From positions 94,864 to 158,863 of the forward strand of contig NZ_MDCB01000009.1 of assembly GCF_002939705.1 (NCBI RefSeq): a stretch of 64,000 nt of DNA, read 5' to 3'. This document shows positions 25,066-34,741 of this stretch, one piece after another (within the stretch, counting starts at the first letter, position 1; each line of letters begins with the position of its first letter). The notes under the pieces are model-generated. The model did not search any database and was not told the DNA's origin. It was given only the letters and a program-made list of their open reading frames with translations. Both the position numbers and the translations under genes were made by a program. Origin of the DNA: Xanthomonas albilineans. Its GTDB lineage: Bacteria > Pseudomonadota > Gammaproteobacteria > Xanthomonadales > Xanthomonadaceae.

Positions 25066-27987
25066 GTGAACAACGGTTATGCGTGCACCACGTTGGCATA
25101 TGCACTGGCTCTGGTGTTATCCGGGATGAGCGCAGAAACGGTTCGAGCGCAAGCTGCGCCTCCAGCGGATGCGCAAGCTGCGCTTGCCGCCAGCGGCGAG
25201 AAGGTGAAGCAGTTGGATGCCGTGAACGTTTCCGGTTACCGCCACAGTATTCAATTCTCGACCGATGCCAAACGCGATGCGGTGACATTCAGCGATACCG
25301 TCTTCGCCGAAGATATCGGTAAGTTTCCGGACATGAACATCGCCGAATCGCTCAATCGCATTCCCGGCGTGCAGCTGGCGCGCGACGTGAATGGCGAAGG
25401 ACTGAATATCGCCATTCGCGGCCTGGGCAGCAGCTTCACCAAGACCACCTTGAATGGCGCCAACATCGCCACCGCCTCGATTGGCCTCAATGCGCAGAAT
25501 CAGAACCGCGAGGTGGACCTCAACCTGTTCCCGACCGAGTTCTTCACCCAGCTGACGGTGAACAAGACGCCGACCGCGAGCATGCTCGAAGGTGGTGTGT
25601 CCGGCGTGGTCGACATGCGTAGTGCGCGTCCGTTCGATCACCCGGGGACGCATGTGACCTACCAATTGCAGGGCGACTGGAACAGCACCAGCAAAAAGAC
25701 CACCCCGCGTGGGGCATTGATGGGCAGTTGGACCAATCAAGCCGGTACCTTCGGCGCGCTGTTCGGTGTGTCTTCGGTGCGCAGCAAGATCGGAGTGGAC
25801 GGGTTCGAGAGCATCGGCTGGACCAATCCCGGGCTGACCTACGCACAGTGCGGTCTGACCCCGCCGGCTGGTGTCCCGTCGACCAACCAGCCGGTGGCGT
25901 GCAATGCCAACGGCGGCGGTAACTGGCGGATTCCCGATACTGTGCCGGTCACCGCCGGCGCCGGCCTGACTCCAGGCCAGAGCATCGACGCGGCATGGTT
26001 GCTGGCGCATAACCCCGGACTGAGCACCGCGCAGATCACCGAAGCGCTGATTCCGCGCCTGGGCCGGCGCGTGCAGATGCAGGGCGATCGCGATCGCGAC
26101 GCTTCAGTGCTGTCGCTGGAATGGCGACCCAGCGACAGTGCCCATTTCTACCTGGACAGCCTGTTTTCCAAGGCCAAACGCACCACCGACCGGACCAGCA
26201 TGAACCTGATCGGGCGCAACGGAAACATGATTCCGTTGAACATGCAGCTCGATGCCAACAACGTGGTTACCACGGCGACGTTCGCCAATGCGCAGTATTT
26301 TCTCGAAGCACGTCCGTATCGCGAGCAGGTCAAGTTCTGGAGCGTGAATCCGGGCGCCGAATTGTTGTTCGGCCAGGCACAGGACATCAAGCTCAACGTA
26401 CAAGCCAACGCTACCCGTAGCTGGATGTTCCGCGAATCGCCGAGCGTGTTGGTAACCTCGCCATTCACCACCGTGGATTATCGCAACACCGGCGGGGACA
26501 TTCCGTCGATTTCCAGTCCGCTGGATCTGGACAATCCCAACCTGGGCTGGAGCTGGACCGGCGGCCGGCTCAACATCGCCAACGAAAAGCGCGACACCGA
26601 AACCCGTGGCGCGCACGCCGATCTGCAATTCGGTGAAGACCGGCGCAATATCAAGGTCGGTGTCGCCTATGATCAGGCCGAGCGGCACATCCGCGGCTTC
26701 GATAACAGTGCCGCGTGGGAAACCCTGGTCTGCCGCGGCGGTGGCAATACCTGCACTGGCGGCCCTGGTTCGTTGATTCCGCAGGCCGCGTTGGCCTCGT
26801 ATTTGAAGCCTGGTCCTGGCGGTTTCATTACCGTGGACTTCAACCGCTTCCTGCGCGATAGCGGCTACTACGCCCTACGCGATGCGGCGCCGGAGACCAA
26901 TGCGGCCAATACCGGCGCTGCGACTGGCGGCATCCTGGAGAAAAACTGGGGTTTCTACGTCGAAACCAATGCCGAAACCGATGTATGGAACCGCACGCTG
27001 CGTTTCAACGCCGGCGTGCGCTATGTGACCACCGACCAGACCATCAGCGGCCCGGTCACGGTCGGTGGCGTGCGCCGCTACCAAGTGCTGAATTCGAACT
27101 ACAGCGAATTGCTGCCTTCGTTCAACCTGGCCTGGGACATCGCTAAGGATGTGGTGGTGCGGCTGTCCGGTTCGCGCACGCTGACCCGGCCCGATCCCAG
27201 CGCGATGTTGCCCAACACCAACTTCAGCGACCCATCGGCACAGACCGCGACCCAAGGCAATTCCAAGCTGGCGCCGTATCGATCCACCAACCTGGACATC
27301 GGCGGCGAGTGGTACACCGGCGGTGAAGGATTCGTTGGCTTGACCCTGTTCGGCAAGCGGATCGATGGCTTCACCGTCAACGGCGTGCGCCGCATTCCCT
27401 TCCTCGACCTGGGCGTCGACTACGCGACGTTGAGCGCGACCCAGCAGGCTGCGCTTCAACAGCGCGGTGGCCCCAACGTGGCCACGGTGGACGTGCAGAC
27501 CCAGGTCAACGCCGATGGTGTGCTCGACATCCGTGGCCTGGAAGCGATCTGGGTGCAACCGCTGGACCGCTTGCTGGACGGCCTCGGTTTCAGCCTTAAT
27601 TACACCCACGTCGCGCAGCAGTCCAATGGCGGTGGCGTGCCGGCAGTCGCGGTGGGTGTGGCGCCGAACCTGTGGAACGGCACCGTGTACTGGGAGAAAA
27701 ACAACACATCGGTGCGCTTGTCCTATGCCTGGAATGACGACATGATCATCTCCGGCGCCAATCAGAACGGCATTCCCGACGCGCGGCTGATGGCCGATGC
27801 GCGCGGGCAACTGGATCTGTCGGCCAGCTATACGTTGGCGCATTTGCCCTCGGCGCCACAGATCACCCTCAACATCACCAACCTCACCAACGCACCGTTG
27901 CGCACCACCTTCGAATATCCCAACGCCACCTACGATCTATACAAGCCTGGGCGGACCATCATGCTGGGCATTCGCGGTACGTTCTGA
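25066..27987 (+). CDS. Xylan-locus TonB-dependent receptor
   Basis: A 973-residue outer-membrane receptor predicted to take up xylan-derived oligosaccharides by TonB-driven transport. It has a signal peptide ending about residue 31 (VRAQA), a probable TonB box LDAVNVSGYR (about 58-67), a plug domain (about 75-195, DMNIAESLNRIPGVQLARDVNGEG) and a long beta-barrel ending in the usual Phe (IRGTF). The GTG at 25066 is chosen for its AGAGGA site and the signal peptide that follows. Two xyl-box-like operators precede it; a GPH transporter and GH43 enzyme follow. It corresponds to the Xyt-type receptors of Xanthomonas xylan loci. Confidence 0.93.
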   Translation: MNNGYACTTLAYALALVLSGMSAETVRAQAAPPADAQAALAASGEKVKQLDAVNVSGYRHSIQFSTDAKRDAVTFSDTVFAEDIGKFPDMNIAESLNRIPGVQLARDVNGEGLNIAIRGLGSSFTKTTLNGANIATASIGLNAQNQNREVDLNLFPTEFFTQLTVNKTPTASMLEGGVSGVVDMRSARPFDHPGTHVTYQLQGDWNSTSKKTTPRGALMGSWTNQAGTFGALFGVSSVRSKIGVDGFESIGWTNPGLTYAQCGLTPPAGVPSTNQPVACNANGGGNWRIPDTVPVTAGAGLTPGQSIDAAWLLAHNPGLSTAQITEALIPRLGRRVQMQGDRDRDASVLSLEWRPSDSAHFYLDSLFSKAKRTTDRTSMNLIGRNGNMIPLNMQLDANNVVTTATFANAQYFLEARPYREQVKFWSVNPGAELLFGQAQDIKLNVQANATRSWMFRESPSVLVTSPFTTVDYRNTGGDIPSISSPLDLDNPNLGWSWTGGRLNIANEKRDTETRGAHADLQFGEDRRNIKVGVAYDQAERHIRGFDNSAAWETLVCRGGGNTCTGGPGSLIPQAALASYLKPGPGGFITVDFNRFLRDSGYYALRDAAPETNAANTGAATGGILEKNWGFYVETNAETDVWNRTLRFNAGVRYVTTDQTISGPVTVGGVRRYQVLNSNYSELLPSFNLAWDIAKDVVVRLSGSRTLTRPDPSAMLPNTNFSDPSAQTATQGNSKLAPYRSTNLDIGGEWYTGGEGFVGLTLFGKRIDGFTVNGVRRIPFLDLGVDYATLSATQQAALQQRGGPNVATVDVQTQVNADGVLDIRGLEAIWVQPLDRLLDGLGFSLNYTHVAQQSNGGGVPAVAVGVAPNLWNGTVYWEKNNTSVRLSYAWNDDMIISGANQNGIPDARLMADARGQLDLSASYTLAHLPSAPQITLNITNLTNAPLRTTFEYPNATYDLYKPGRTIMLGIRGTF

Positions 27988-28067
27988 GCCGCACGGCGAC
28001 GTGCGATCTTGCACTGCACTGGCGGCCTTGCCGCGCGATACTCCCTTCTTCCTTACGATCGTCGCCC

Positions 28068-29549
28068 ATGACCTCTACGCATTCCCTCTCGCTCGGCGAA
28101 AAGATCGGCTACAGCCTGGGCGACCTCGCCGCGAATCTGATTTTCCAGACCCTGGTCAGTTTCTTGGCGTTCTTCTATACCGACGTCTACAGGATCCCGG
28201 CTGGTGTTGCCGCCACGTTGATCTTTGTGGTCGGCCTGCTTGGCGCGTTCGTGTTCACGCCCCTTGTGGGCGTGCTGGCCGATCGCACGCGCTCGCGCTG
28301 GGGTAAGTTCCGGCCCTGGATCCTGTGGACGGCGCTGCCCTTCGGCGGGTTCTCGCTGCTGGCCTTCAGCACCCCGGTGCTGGGCGAGCAGGGCAAGATC
28401 GTCTACGCGTTTGCGACCTACGCCTTGCTGATGCTGATTTATGTCGCCAATAACCTGCCTTACTCGGCGCTCAGCGGGGTGCTCACCGGAAGCATGGAGC
28501 AACGCAACAGTCTCTCGGCCTATCGCTTCTTCGCGGTGACGTTGGCGCAGTTCGTGATCCAAGTGCTATTGCTGCCGTTGGTGCTGATGCTCGGCGATGG
28601 CGATAAGGCACGCGGCTTCCAGACCGCCATGGGTCTGTTTGCCGGCGTCGGTACGCTGTGTTTTCTGATCGCTTTCGCCACTACCCGCGAGCGCGTGTTG
28701 CCGATCGCTGCACAACCATCGAGTGTGCGTCAGGACCTGGGCGACCTGGTTCGCAATACGCCGTGGCTGGTGATGCTGGCGGTGACCATCCTGGTATTCG
28801 TCAACCTGGCGTTGAAGGGCGGCATGTATGTGTACTACTTCAAGAATTATCTGGATGCGCAGGCACTGACCGGGTTTCTCGATCGCAGCGGCTTCAATAC
28901 GCTGATCGCGATACTCAACCGGCTACTGGCCAGTACCGGATTGGGCGTGCTGCATTGGCCGCAGGATGCGCCGACCTCCGCTTTCAGTATGTTCAGTGCG
29001 GGTGGCATCCTGGCGATGATCATCGGTATTACCTTCTCCAAGCGCCTGGCCGACCGCTACGGCAAGCGCAATGCGTTCGGTGCCGCGCTACTGGCGTCCA
29101 CCTTGTTTCTGCTAGCATTTTCGATGTATCCACCGCAGGCCATCGGCCTGGTGTTCGGCTCCTACGTGCTGCACGGGTTCTTCTACGGCATGACCATTCC
29201 ATTGCTGTGGGCGATGATTGCCGATGTCGCCGATTACTCCGAATGGAAGAACCATCGCCGCGCCACCGCCATCGTGTTCTCGGCGATGCTATGCGGGCTC
29301 AAGGTCGGCTTGAGCATTGGTGGGGCGCTGGTCGCCGGCCTGCTCGCCTTCTATGGCTACGACGCGGCGGCGCCGCAGCAGAGCACCGTGGTGAGCAATG
29401 GGATTCGTTTGACCATTAGCGTGTACAGCGCGATTCCGTTCTTGCTCGGTGTGCTGCTGTTGCGCTGTTACGCGATCGATAAGTCACTGGAATCTCGTAT
29501 CGAGCGCGAGCTGGACGCGCGCCGCCTGCAAATTGCCTCCGCCCACTGA
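28068..29549 (+). CDS. GPH-family sugar transporter (xyloside/oligosaccharide symporter)
   Basis: A 493-residue inner-membrane carrier of the glycoside-pentoside-hexuronide (MelB/XynB) family with about twelve helices. Family features are LGEKIGYSLGDLAANLIFQ at the amino end, the LADRTRSRWGKFRPWILW loop between helices 2 and 3, and the loop KRLADRYGKRNAF in the second half. It likely imports xylo-oligosaccharides or arabinoxylan fragments with a cation. It follows the receptor by 80 bases and precedes the GH43 gene by 27, so the three probably form one operon under the operator at 24909. Confidence 0.9.
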   Translation: MTSTHSLSLGEKIGYSLGDLAANLIFQTLVSFLAFFYTDVYRIPAGVAATLIFVVGLLGAFVFTPLVGVLADRTRSRWGKFRPWILWTALPFGGFSLLAFSTPVLGEQGKIVYAFATYALLMLIYVANNLPYSALSGVLTGSMEQRNSLSAYRFFAVTLAQFVIQVLLLPLVLMLGDGDKARGFQTAMGLFAGVGTLCFLIAFATTRERVLPIAAQPSSVRQDLGDLVRNTPWLVMLAVTILVFVNLALKGGMYVYYFKNYLDAQALTGFLDRSGFNTLIAILNRLLASTGLGVLHWPQDAPTSAFSMFSAGGILAMIIGITFSKRLADRYGKRNAFGAALLASTLFLLAFSMYPPQAIGLVFGSYVLHGFFYGMTIPLLWAMIADVADYSEWKNHRRATAIVFSAMLCGLKVGLSIGGALVAGLLAFYGYDAAAPQQSTVVSNGIRLTISVYSAIPFLLGVLLLRCYAIDKSLESRIERELDARRLQIASAH

Positions 29550-29576
29550 CGTTTCCTTCCCGCTCACAGGCCCGCC

Positions 29577-30590
29577 ATGTCCGTCGACTCCCCCGCAGAT
29601 CTGCAGGCGCTGGCCTGCAAGGCCATCTCGCCGCCGCTGGTGACCCACATGTACACCGCCGATCCGTCGGCGCATGTCTTCGAGGGAGCCCTGTACATCT
29701 ACGCCTCGCACGACATCGAGACCGGCGTGGCGTTCAACGACAACGGCGATCATTTCGGCATGCAGGACTACCATGTGTTCCGCATGCAGACACCGGATGG
29801 TCCCGCCGTCGATTGTGGGTTAGCGCTGCATTTGCAGGATATTCCCTGGGCCGAGTGTCAATTATGGGCGCCGGATGCGGCCTGCCGCGACGGTCGCTAT
29901 TACCTGTACTTTCCAGCCAAGCGTGCCGATGGCCTGTTTCAGATCGGCGTTGCGGTCGGCGAACGCCCGCACGGCCCGTTCGTCGCGCAGCCGCAGCCGA
30001 TCGACGGCGCTTACTCGATCGATCCGGCGGTGTTCGCCGACCGCGACGGCAGCCACTATCTGTATTTCGGTGGACTGTGGGGCGGGCAACTGGAACGCTA
30101 CCGCGACAACGTCTATGCGGCCGACAACGGCGAGCCCGCCGACCATGCGCCGGCGTTGGGGCCACGGGTGGCGCGATTGTGCACGGACATGCTGAGTTTG
30201 GCCGAAGCTCCGCGCGAGATCGCCATTGTCGATGCCGATGGCCACCCGTTGCTTGCCGGCGACCACGCACGCCGCTATTTCGAAGCGCCATGGCTGCACG
30301 TCCATGCCGGTCGCTACTACCTGTCGTACTCGACCGGCGACACCCATTTGCTGTGCTATGCGATCGGCGATTCGCCCTATGGCCCGTTCACCTACCAGGG
30401 GCCGTTGCTGAGCCCGGTGGTGGGATGGACCACGCATCATTCGATCTGCGCGTTCCAGGACCGTTGGTATCTGTTCTACCACGATGCCCTGCTTTCGGGC
30501 GGGGTCACCCATCTACGCTCGATCAAGGTCACCGAACTGCATCACGATGCGCAGGGTCACATCGTGCAGGTGCATCCATACGGCGATTGA
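29577..30590 (+). CDS. GH43 family xylosidase/arabinofuranosidase, cytoplasmic
   Basis: A 337-residue five-bladed propeller glycosidase. The catalytic set is visible: base Asp29 (MYTADPSAH), pKa modulator Asp149 (YSIDPAVF) and acid Glu236 (RRYFEAPWLH). There is no signal peptide, so it should act on imported oligomers, consistent with its place after the GPH transporter. GH43 members are beta-xylosidases or alpha-L-arabinofuranosidases; the sequence alone does not settle which. It corresponds in position to the GH43 gene at the end of the xylan-receptor operon in other xanthomonads. Confidence 0.9.
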   Translation: MSVDSPADLQALACKAISPPLVTHMYTADPSAHVFEGALYIYASHDIETGVAFNDNGDHFGMQDYHVFRMQTPDGPAVDCGLALHLQDIPWAECQLWAPDAACRDGRYYLYFPAKRADGLFQIGVAVGERPHGPFVAQPQPIDGAYSIDPAVFADRDGSHYLYFGGLWGGQLERYRDNVYAADNGEPADHAPALGPRVARLCTDMLSLAEAPREIAIVDADGHPLLAGDHARRYFEAPWLHVHAGRYYLSYSTGDTHLLCYAIGDSPYGPFTYQGPLLSPVVGWTTHHSICAFQDRWYLFYHDALLSGGVTHLRSIKVTELHHDAQGHIVQVHPYGD

Positions 30591-30669
30591 GCATACGCGA
30601 GGCATTTACTGCTGCCCGAAGCCGGCACAACGCTGCCGCGCCCCGTGACGGCGGCCCTACCGTCTGTGT

Positions 30670-30885
30670 ATGCTCAAGCACGTGGACACTCTGACGCCCG
30701 CCGAAATTTCCCTGCGCATCGACGCCCTGCGTCGCGAACACCGTGCGCTCGACGAACAATTGCAGCGTATCCCGGCTAATCTCGAAGACGAGTTGGAAGC
30801 CAAGCGGCTGAAGAAGCGCAAGCTGCAGTTGAAAGATTGCATCCTGCACCTGGAGCAGCTGTTGATCCCCGACGAGCCGGCCTGA
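30670..30885 (+). CDS. DUF465/YdcH family small protein
   Basis: A 71-residue, highly charged, helical protein. The segment RRIDALRREHRALDEQLQRI-like (residues 16-34) followed by LKKRKLQLKDCILHLE matches the YdcH/DUF465 family, widespread small coiled-coil proteins of unknown role. The ATG at 30670 leaves 79 bases to the preceding GH43 gene; it is probably a separate unit because function is unrelated. Confidence 0.85.
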   Translation: MLKHVDTLTPAEISLRIDALRREHRALDEQLQRIPANLEDELEAKRLKKRKLQLKDCILHLEQLLIPDEPA

Positions 30886-30978
30886 GCGCGACCACGGTTT
30901 TCGTGGTGCCGGTAATGTCGCCCTGTGCGCGCCGATTCATTCTGAAATTGGCGACCCCTCGGCCTTGTTGACCGCCTA

Positions 30979-31060
30979 AGGGCCGATCCGCTCGATGGTG
31001 TGGCGCAGTTCGCGGCCGAGGATGAACTTTGCGTTTTTTGCCTGCACCGCGATGACGTGT
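30979..31060 (-). pseudogene. Decayed second copy of the plsB 3' end
   Basis: Bases 30985-31042 repeat 31176-31233, the last codons of plsB, as a 58-bp direct copy differing at only about seven positions. Read on the minus strand in the same frame it gives AKNAKFILGRELRHTIERI-GP then a stop, against AKDAKFILGRELRHTIERIS in PlsB. Upstream of the copy, similarity fades quickly. It is a relic of a tandem duplication or of recombination at this locus, 191 bp from the intact end; it has no start codon or full domain. Confidence 0.8.
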
Positions 31061-31157
31061 CGGTGCCGTGGTGTCGGGCGCGTCGCCACGCGCCCAGATA
31101 TTGCCGCATCGCTGCGAGCGGCGGACTGACGCTTGAGGTGCCAGTGTTTCCTCAGTC

Positions 31158-33806
31158 TTAGATCGCTTCGGGACTGATCCGCTCGATGGTGTGGCGTAGT
31201 TCGCGGCCGAGGATGAATTTGGCGTCCTTGGCCCAGACATCCAAATGCTCATCGAACAGCAATTTGCCGTTGTCGTCCGGCCACACCAGTTTCAGTTCGC
31301 GCAGTTTCTGGATGAAGCCGCGGAACAGGGCCTTGTCGAAGAACTCCGGCGCGGCTGGCGCGTACAGCAGGCTCAGGCGCTGTGCGGCCTGCTGGCACAG
31401 GCTTTCCAGCTCGCCGGCACCGAGCTTGCCGGCGCCGTTCTTCACCAGCACCGAGATGGCGATGTAGTAGCGCTCGAATGCTTGTTGCAACGAATGGCCG
31501 ATCGCGCGCAGGCGGAAGACTTCGTCGGTCTGCCCGGTATTGCGCGCCAGCACGACGCTGCCTTCGTCCTCGTCGATCTGCTGCAGCAAGCCCTCGCGCA
31601 CGAAGACTTCGATCGTGCGCTCGATGCGCTCGGCGAACTGGTCTTCGCTCCATGGCAGGAACAGTTCGCTCTGCAGGAATGGATACACGGTACGGCCTAG
31701 CCGCAGCAGACCGGCACGGCTCATGCGGCGGTTGTTCTGGAAGCAGCACGCCACCCACGAGGAGGCGGTGAACAGATGCAGCACATTGTTGCGGAAGTAA
31801 CTCAGCAACACCGCGTTATCGCCGTTGACGCTGAGTACGTCGCCCAGCGGATGCGGGATACGCGTGAGGACGTTGATGTCCTCGGCATGGGCGATGATCC
31901 GCTCGGGCGAATGCGGGGTCACGGTGACCCGGTCCGAATATGGCAATTCGGCCAGTAGTTTTTTGCACAGTTCGATCTGCGCGATCAGGTCGGCTTCGCC
32001 CATCGCATGCTTGGGCGTGGACAGCAGCGCCAGCGCCAGCAGGTTGATCGGATTGACGTCGGCGGCGGCGTTGATGTGGACTTGGATCTGCTGTGCCAAC
32101 GCATCGACGGTGCCGCTCAACCAGGCCGGTTTCTCGTCCTCGCTCAGTGGCTGGCCGTCCCATTCCGGTGCGCGCTGCGCCAGCATTTGGCTCAACGCGA
32201 TCGGTTCGCCGAAGTTCACCACGACCTGGCCGAAGTTCTGCTTGAGCACTTTGGGGATGCCCCACAACAGGGCCCAGATCGATTCTTTTTCCTTCTGCCG
32301 GCCGCTGAGTTCGTCCAGATAGCTGTTGCCCTCCATCAGCTTTTCGTAGCCGATGTAGACGGGCTGGAACAGCACCGGCTTGCGCGGCTGGCGCAAGAAC
32401 GCGCGCAACGTCATCGCGATCATGCCGCCTTTGGGTTGCAGCAGTCGGCCAGTGCGCGAGCGTCCGCCTTCGACAAAGTACTCGATCGAATAGCCGCCGG
32501 CCACCAGTTGCGCCACGTATTCGCTGAGTACCGCCGAATACAGCGCGTTGCCCTTGATCGAGCGGCGGATGAAGAACGCGCCGCACTTGCGCAGCAGCGT
32601 ACCGACCACCGGCAAGTCGAGATTGATACCGGCCACGATATGCGGTGGCACGATGCCGCGTTCGTACAGCACATAGGACAGCAACAGGTAGTCCATGTGG
32701 CTGCGATGGCTGGGGACGTAGATCACCTCGTGCCCTGGCGCGGCATCCTTGAGCTTGTCCAGGTGGTGCACCAGCACGCCGGCATAGATCCGGTTCCATA
32801 CGTGGGTGAGCAGGACACCGGCCGAGCGCACCACTGGGCTGGAGTAATCGGCCGCGATCTCCCAGGCGTAGGAGTGAGCCTTGCGCCAGGCGTCCAAGAT
32901 CTTGCTGTTGTCGCGCTTGGCCTGCACCGCGATGGCCTCGCGCACCGGATCGACGGCCAGGACCTGATCCACCAGCAGGCGTCGTGTCGACAGATCCGGG
33001 CCGATCACCGTTTCGCGGATGCGGCGAAAATGGGTACGCAGCACCCGTTGCAGCTTGCGCACGGTGCGTTCGGGCGGCAGGCCCTCTTGCAGCGTTTGCC
33101 GTATCGATACCGGTGTGGCGAAGCGCACGATGGTGCTGCGACCATTGAGCAGCACGCCGAGCAGGCGGCGGAAGCTGCCCACCAGCGCCCAGTTCTCGGA
33201 GAACAGCACCGCGAACCAACCGCTCTGTTTATCCGGGGCGCGGCCGACGAAGATCGACACGGGCACCAGATGGATGTCCAGGTCTGCGCGCACTCGATGC
33301 GCGTGCAGTAGTTTGGCCAGCGAATCGGAGTGGGTCTTGGCGCCGCGCTGCTCCGGGATCAAGGCGTGGTTGCTGCTGCGCCTGGACAGCGCCAGGTAGG
33401 CCCGTTTGCGGCCCAGCGGGTCGCCCGGCAGCGGTACCAGCGGCGAGGGCAAACCGGATTCCCGACAGGCCTTGTCCAGGATCAGCGCGTTGGACAGGCC
33501 GTAGTCCTCCAGCACGTAAACCACGGGGCGGCCGTCGTCGTATTGGCCTGGTTCGTCCGGCTCGATCTTCAGGCCCAGCCAGGGATCGGCCAGACGGCCG
33601 AGCAGGCGTGCCCACAGCGGCCGTTTGGCTTGTCGCGCGCCTGCGTGTGCCATGGACGGGGTCGCCGTAGTGGGTGCCGAAGCCGGGCGCTCGCCGGCAT
33701 TGGACGTCTGGGCGGTGGTAGGCGTATGCCCTGGGGGGAACGCGCCGCCTGCGGCGGCGGTGTCCTTGGGAAAGGGGAGAGGATTGTGTTCTGGCATCGG
33801 CGCCAT
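31158..33806 (-). CDS. plsB: Glycerol-3-phosphate acyltransferase PlsB
   Basis: PlsB transfers an acyl group to sn-glycerol-3-phosphate to make lysophosphatidate, the first step of phospholipid synthesis, at the inner membrane. The 882-residue protein has an unusual Pro/Ala/Thr-rich amino part (about 1-60) and then the acyltransferase motifs: HRSHMDYLLLSYVLYERG (HX4D), FFIRRSIKGN, EYFVEGGRSRTGRLL and VLFQPVYIGYEKLMEG. E. coli PlsB has 807 residues. The ATG at 33806 shares bases with the stop of the upstream lipoprotein gene (TAATG), supporting coupled translation and this start. Confidence 0.96.
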   Translation of the reverse strand: MAPMPEHNPLPFPKDTAAAGGAFPPGHTPTTAQTSNAGERPASAPTTATPSMAHAGARQAKRPLWARLLGRLADPWLGLKIEPDEPGQYDDGRPVVYVLEDYGLSNALILDKACRESGLPSPLVPLPGDPLGRKRAYLALSRRSSNHALIPEQRGAKTHSDSLAKLLHAHRVRADLDIHLVPVSIFVGRAPDKQSGWFAVLFSENWALVGSFRRLLGVLLNGRSTIVRFATPVSIRQTLQEGLPPERTVRKLQRVLRTHFRRIRETVIGPDLSTRRLLVDQVLAVDPVREAIAVQAKRDNSKILDAWRKAHSYAWEIAADYSSPVVRSAGVLLTHVWNRIYAGVLVHHLDKLKDAAPGHEVIYVPSHRSHMDYLLLSYVLYERGIVPPHIVAGINLDLPVVGTLLRKCGAFFIRRSIKGNALYSAVLSEYVAQLVAGGYSIEYFVEGGRSRTGRLLQPKGGMIAMTLRAFLRQPRKPVLFQPVYIGYEKLMEGNSYLDELSGRQKEKESIWALLWGIPKVLKQNFGQVVVNFGEPIALSQMLAQRAPEWDGQPLSEDEKPAWLSGTVDALAQQIQVHINAAADVNPINLLALALLSTPKHAMGEADLIAQIELCKKLLAELPYSDRVTVTPHSPERIIAHAEDINVLTRIPHPLGDVLSVNGDNAVLLSYFRNNVLHLFTASSWVACCFQNNRRMSRAGLLRLGRTVYPFLQSELFLPWSEDQFAERIERTIEVFVREGLLQQIDEDEGSVVLARNTGQTDEVFRLRAIGHSLQQAFERYYIAISVLVKNGAGKLGAGELESLCQQAAQRLSLLYAPAAPEFFDKALFRGFIQKLRELKLVWPDDNGKLLFDEHLDVWAKDAKFILGRELRHTIERISPEAI

Positions 33807-34741
33807 TATCGCTTAGCTGGTGTCGCGTGATGAGGTGCTGCGGCTGTGGCGGCTTGGGGGCCTGCCGTGGCGGCCAGCAGCGTCTGCACCTGATCCAGGA
33901 TGTTGCGCAGGTACCAGTGCCCTTCACGGTTCACCAGCACGGCGCTGGTGTCGATCTGTTCGCCGTCCAGCGGATACTGGATCCGCACCACGGCCAGGTC
34001 GCCCTGCTGACTGACCAGGCCGGTGCGCAGCGCGCCGGCAGTGGCGCCCAGGTCCAGCCCGTAGTCGGCCAGTACCGCTTTGAGGGCGGCCAGAAATGGC
34101 CCAAGCCGGCCCAGGCTCTCGTCCATGCCCAGGGTATGCAGATCGGCATCGCTGCGTATCCCGGTGCGGCGCGCCGCCGCGCACAATCGGGCGATTGCTG
34201 CATGCGCGCGGTTGCGCTCGGACAGCGGTGCCCGTGCGGCCCAGGCGCTAAGCGCCTGTACCAACTGGACGTAATGATCGCGCTGCTCGGGGGTGTAGTC
34301 ATTTTCGTTGCGCAGATATTGCACGCCGAACAGGCCCAGCGAATGCGCCGCCTGTTTCAGGCTCTCCGCCTGGCCACCGAATTGGGTGTCGAAGGCGTGT
34401 TGCAACTGGCGCTCGGCGTCCGGTGCGGCCAGCGTGGCGAGCACTTCGGGTAGGCGTTTGGCCAGTGGCAACTCGGTCAGCGGCCATCGGCTTCGGTCCT
34501 TGCTCCAGGCCTGTTGCAGGCCTCGGTACTGGGCCGGGGGCACGGCGGTGCGGGCATAGCCGACGAGGTCGTTGCGCTGCAACGCATGCGCCAAGGCGCG
34601 CACCGCGGTGGGTGGTTCGGCACTGGCGCCGGGTAGTTCGGTTGGCGTGGGTTTGCACCCAGAGACGGACAGGGCAAGCGCCGCCAGCAGCAGCGATGAC
34701 AAGGCGCGCGAGGAGAAGCCCCGGGTCGGGTAGGACGACAT
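33806..34741 (-). CDS. Lipoprotein of unknown function, upstream of plsB
   Basis: A 311-residue protein with a lipoprotein signal peptide: Arg-containing start, hydrophobic stretch and lipobox VSGC about residue 29. The mature part is mainly alpha-helical; I do not recognise a family. Segments such as LPEVLATLAAPDAERQLQHA and a C-terminal beta-like region (DLAVVRIQYPLDGEQIDTSAVLV) suggest two domains. The ATG at 34741 is the one that directly starts the signal peptide. Its stop overlaps the plsB start (TAATG), so the two are translationally coupled; a link with phospholipid or envelope homeostasis is inferred from that alone. Confidence 0.85.
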   Translation of the reverse strand: MSSYPTRGFSSRALSSLLLAALALSVSGCKPTPTELPGASAEPPTAVRALAHALQRNDLVGYARTAVPPAQYRGLQQAWSKDRSRWPLTELPLAKRLPEVLATLAAPDAERQLQHAFDTQFGGQAESLKQAAHSLGLFGVQYLRNENDYTPEQRDHYVQLVQALSAWAARAPLSERNRAHAAIARLCAAARRTGIRSDADLHTLGMDESLGRLGPFLAALKAVLADYGLDLGATAGALRTGLVSQQGDLAVVRIQYPLDGEQIDTSAVLVNREGHWYLRNILDQVQTLLAATAGPQAATAAAPHHATPAKR

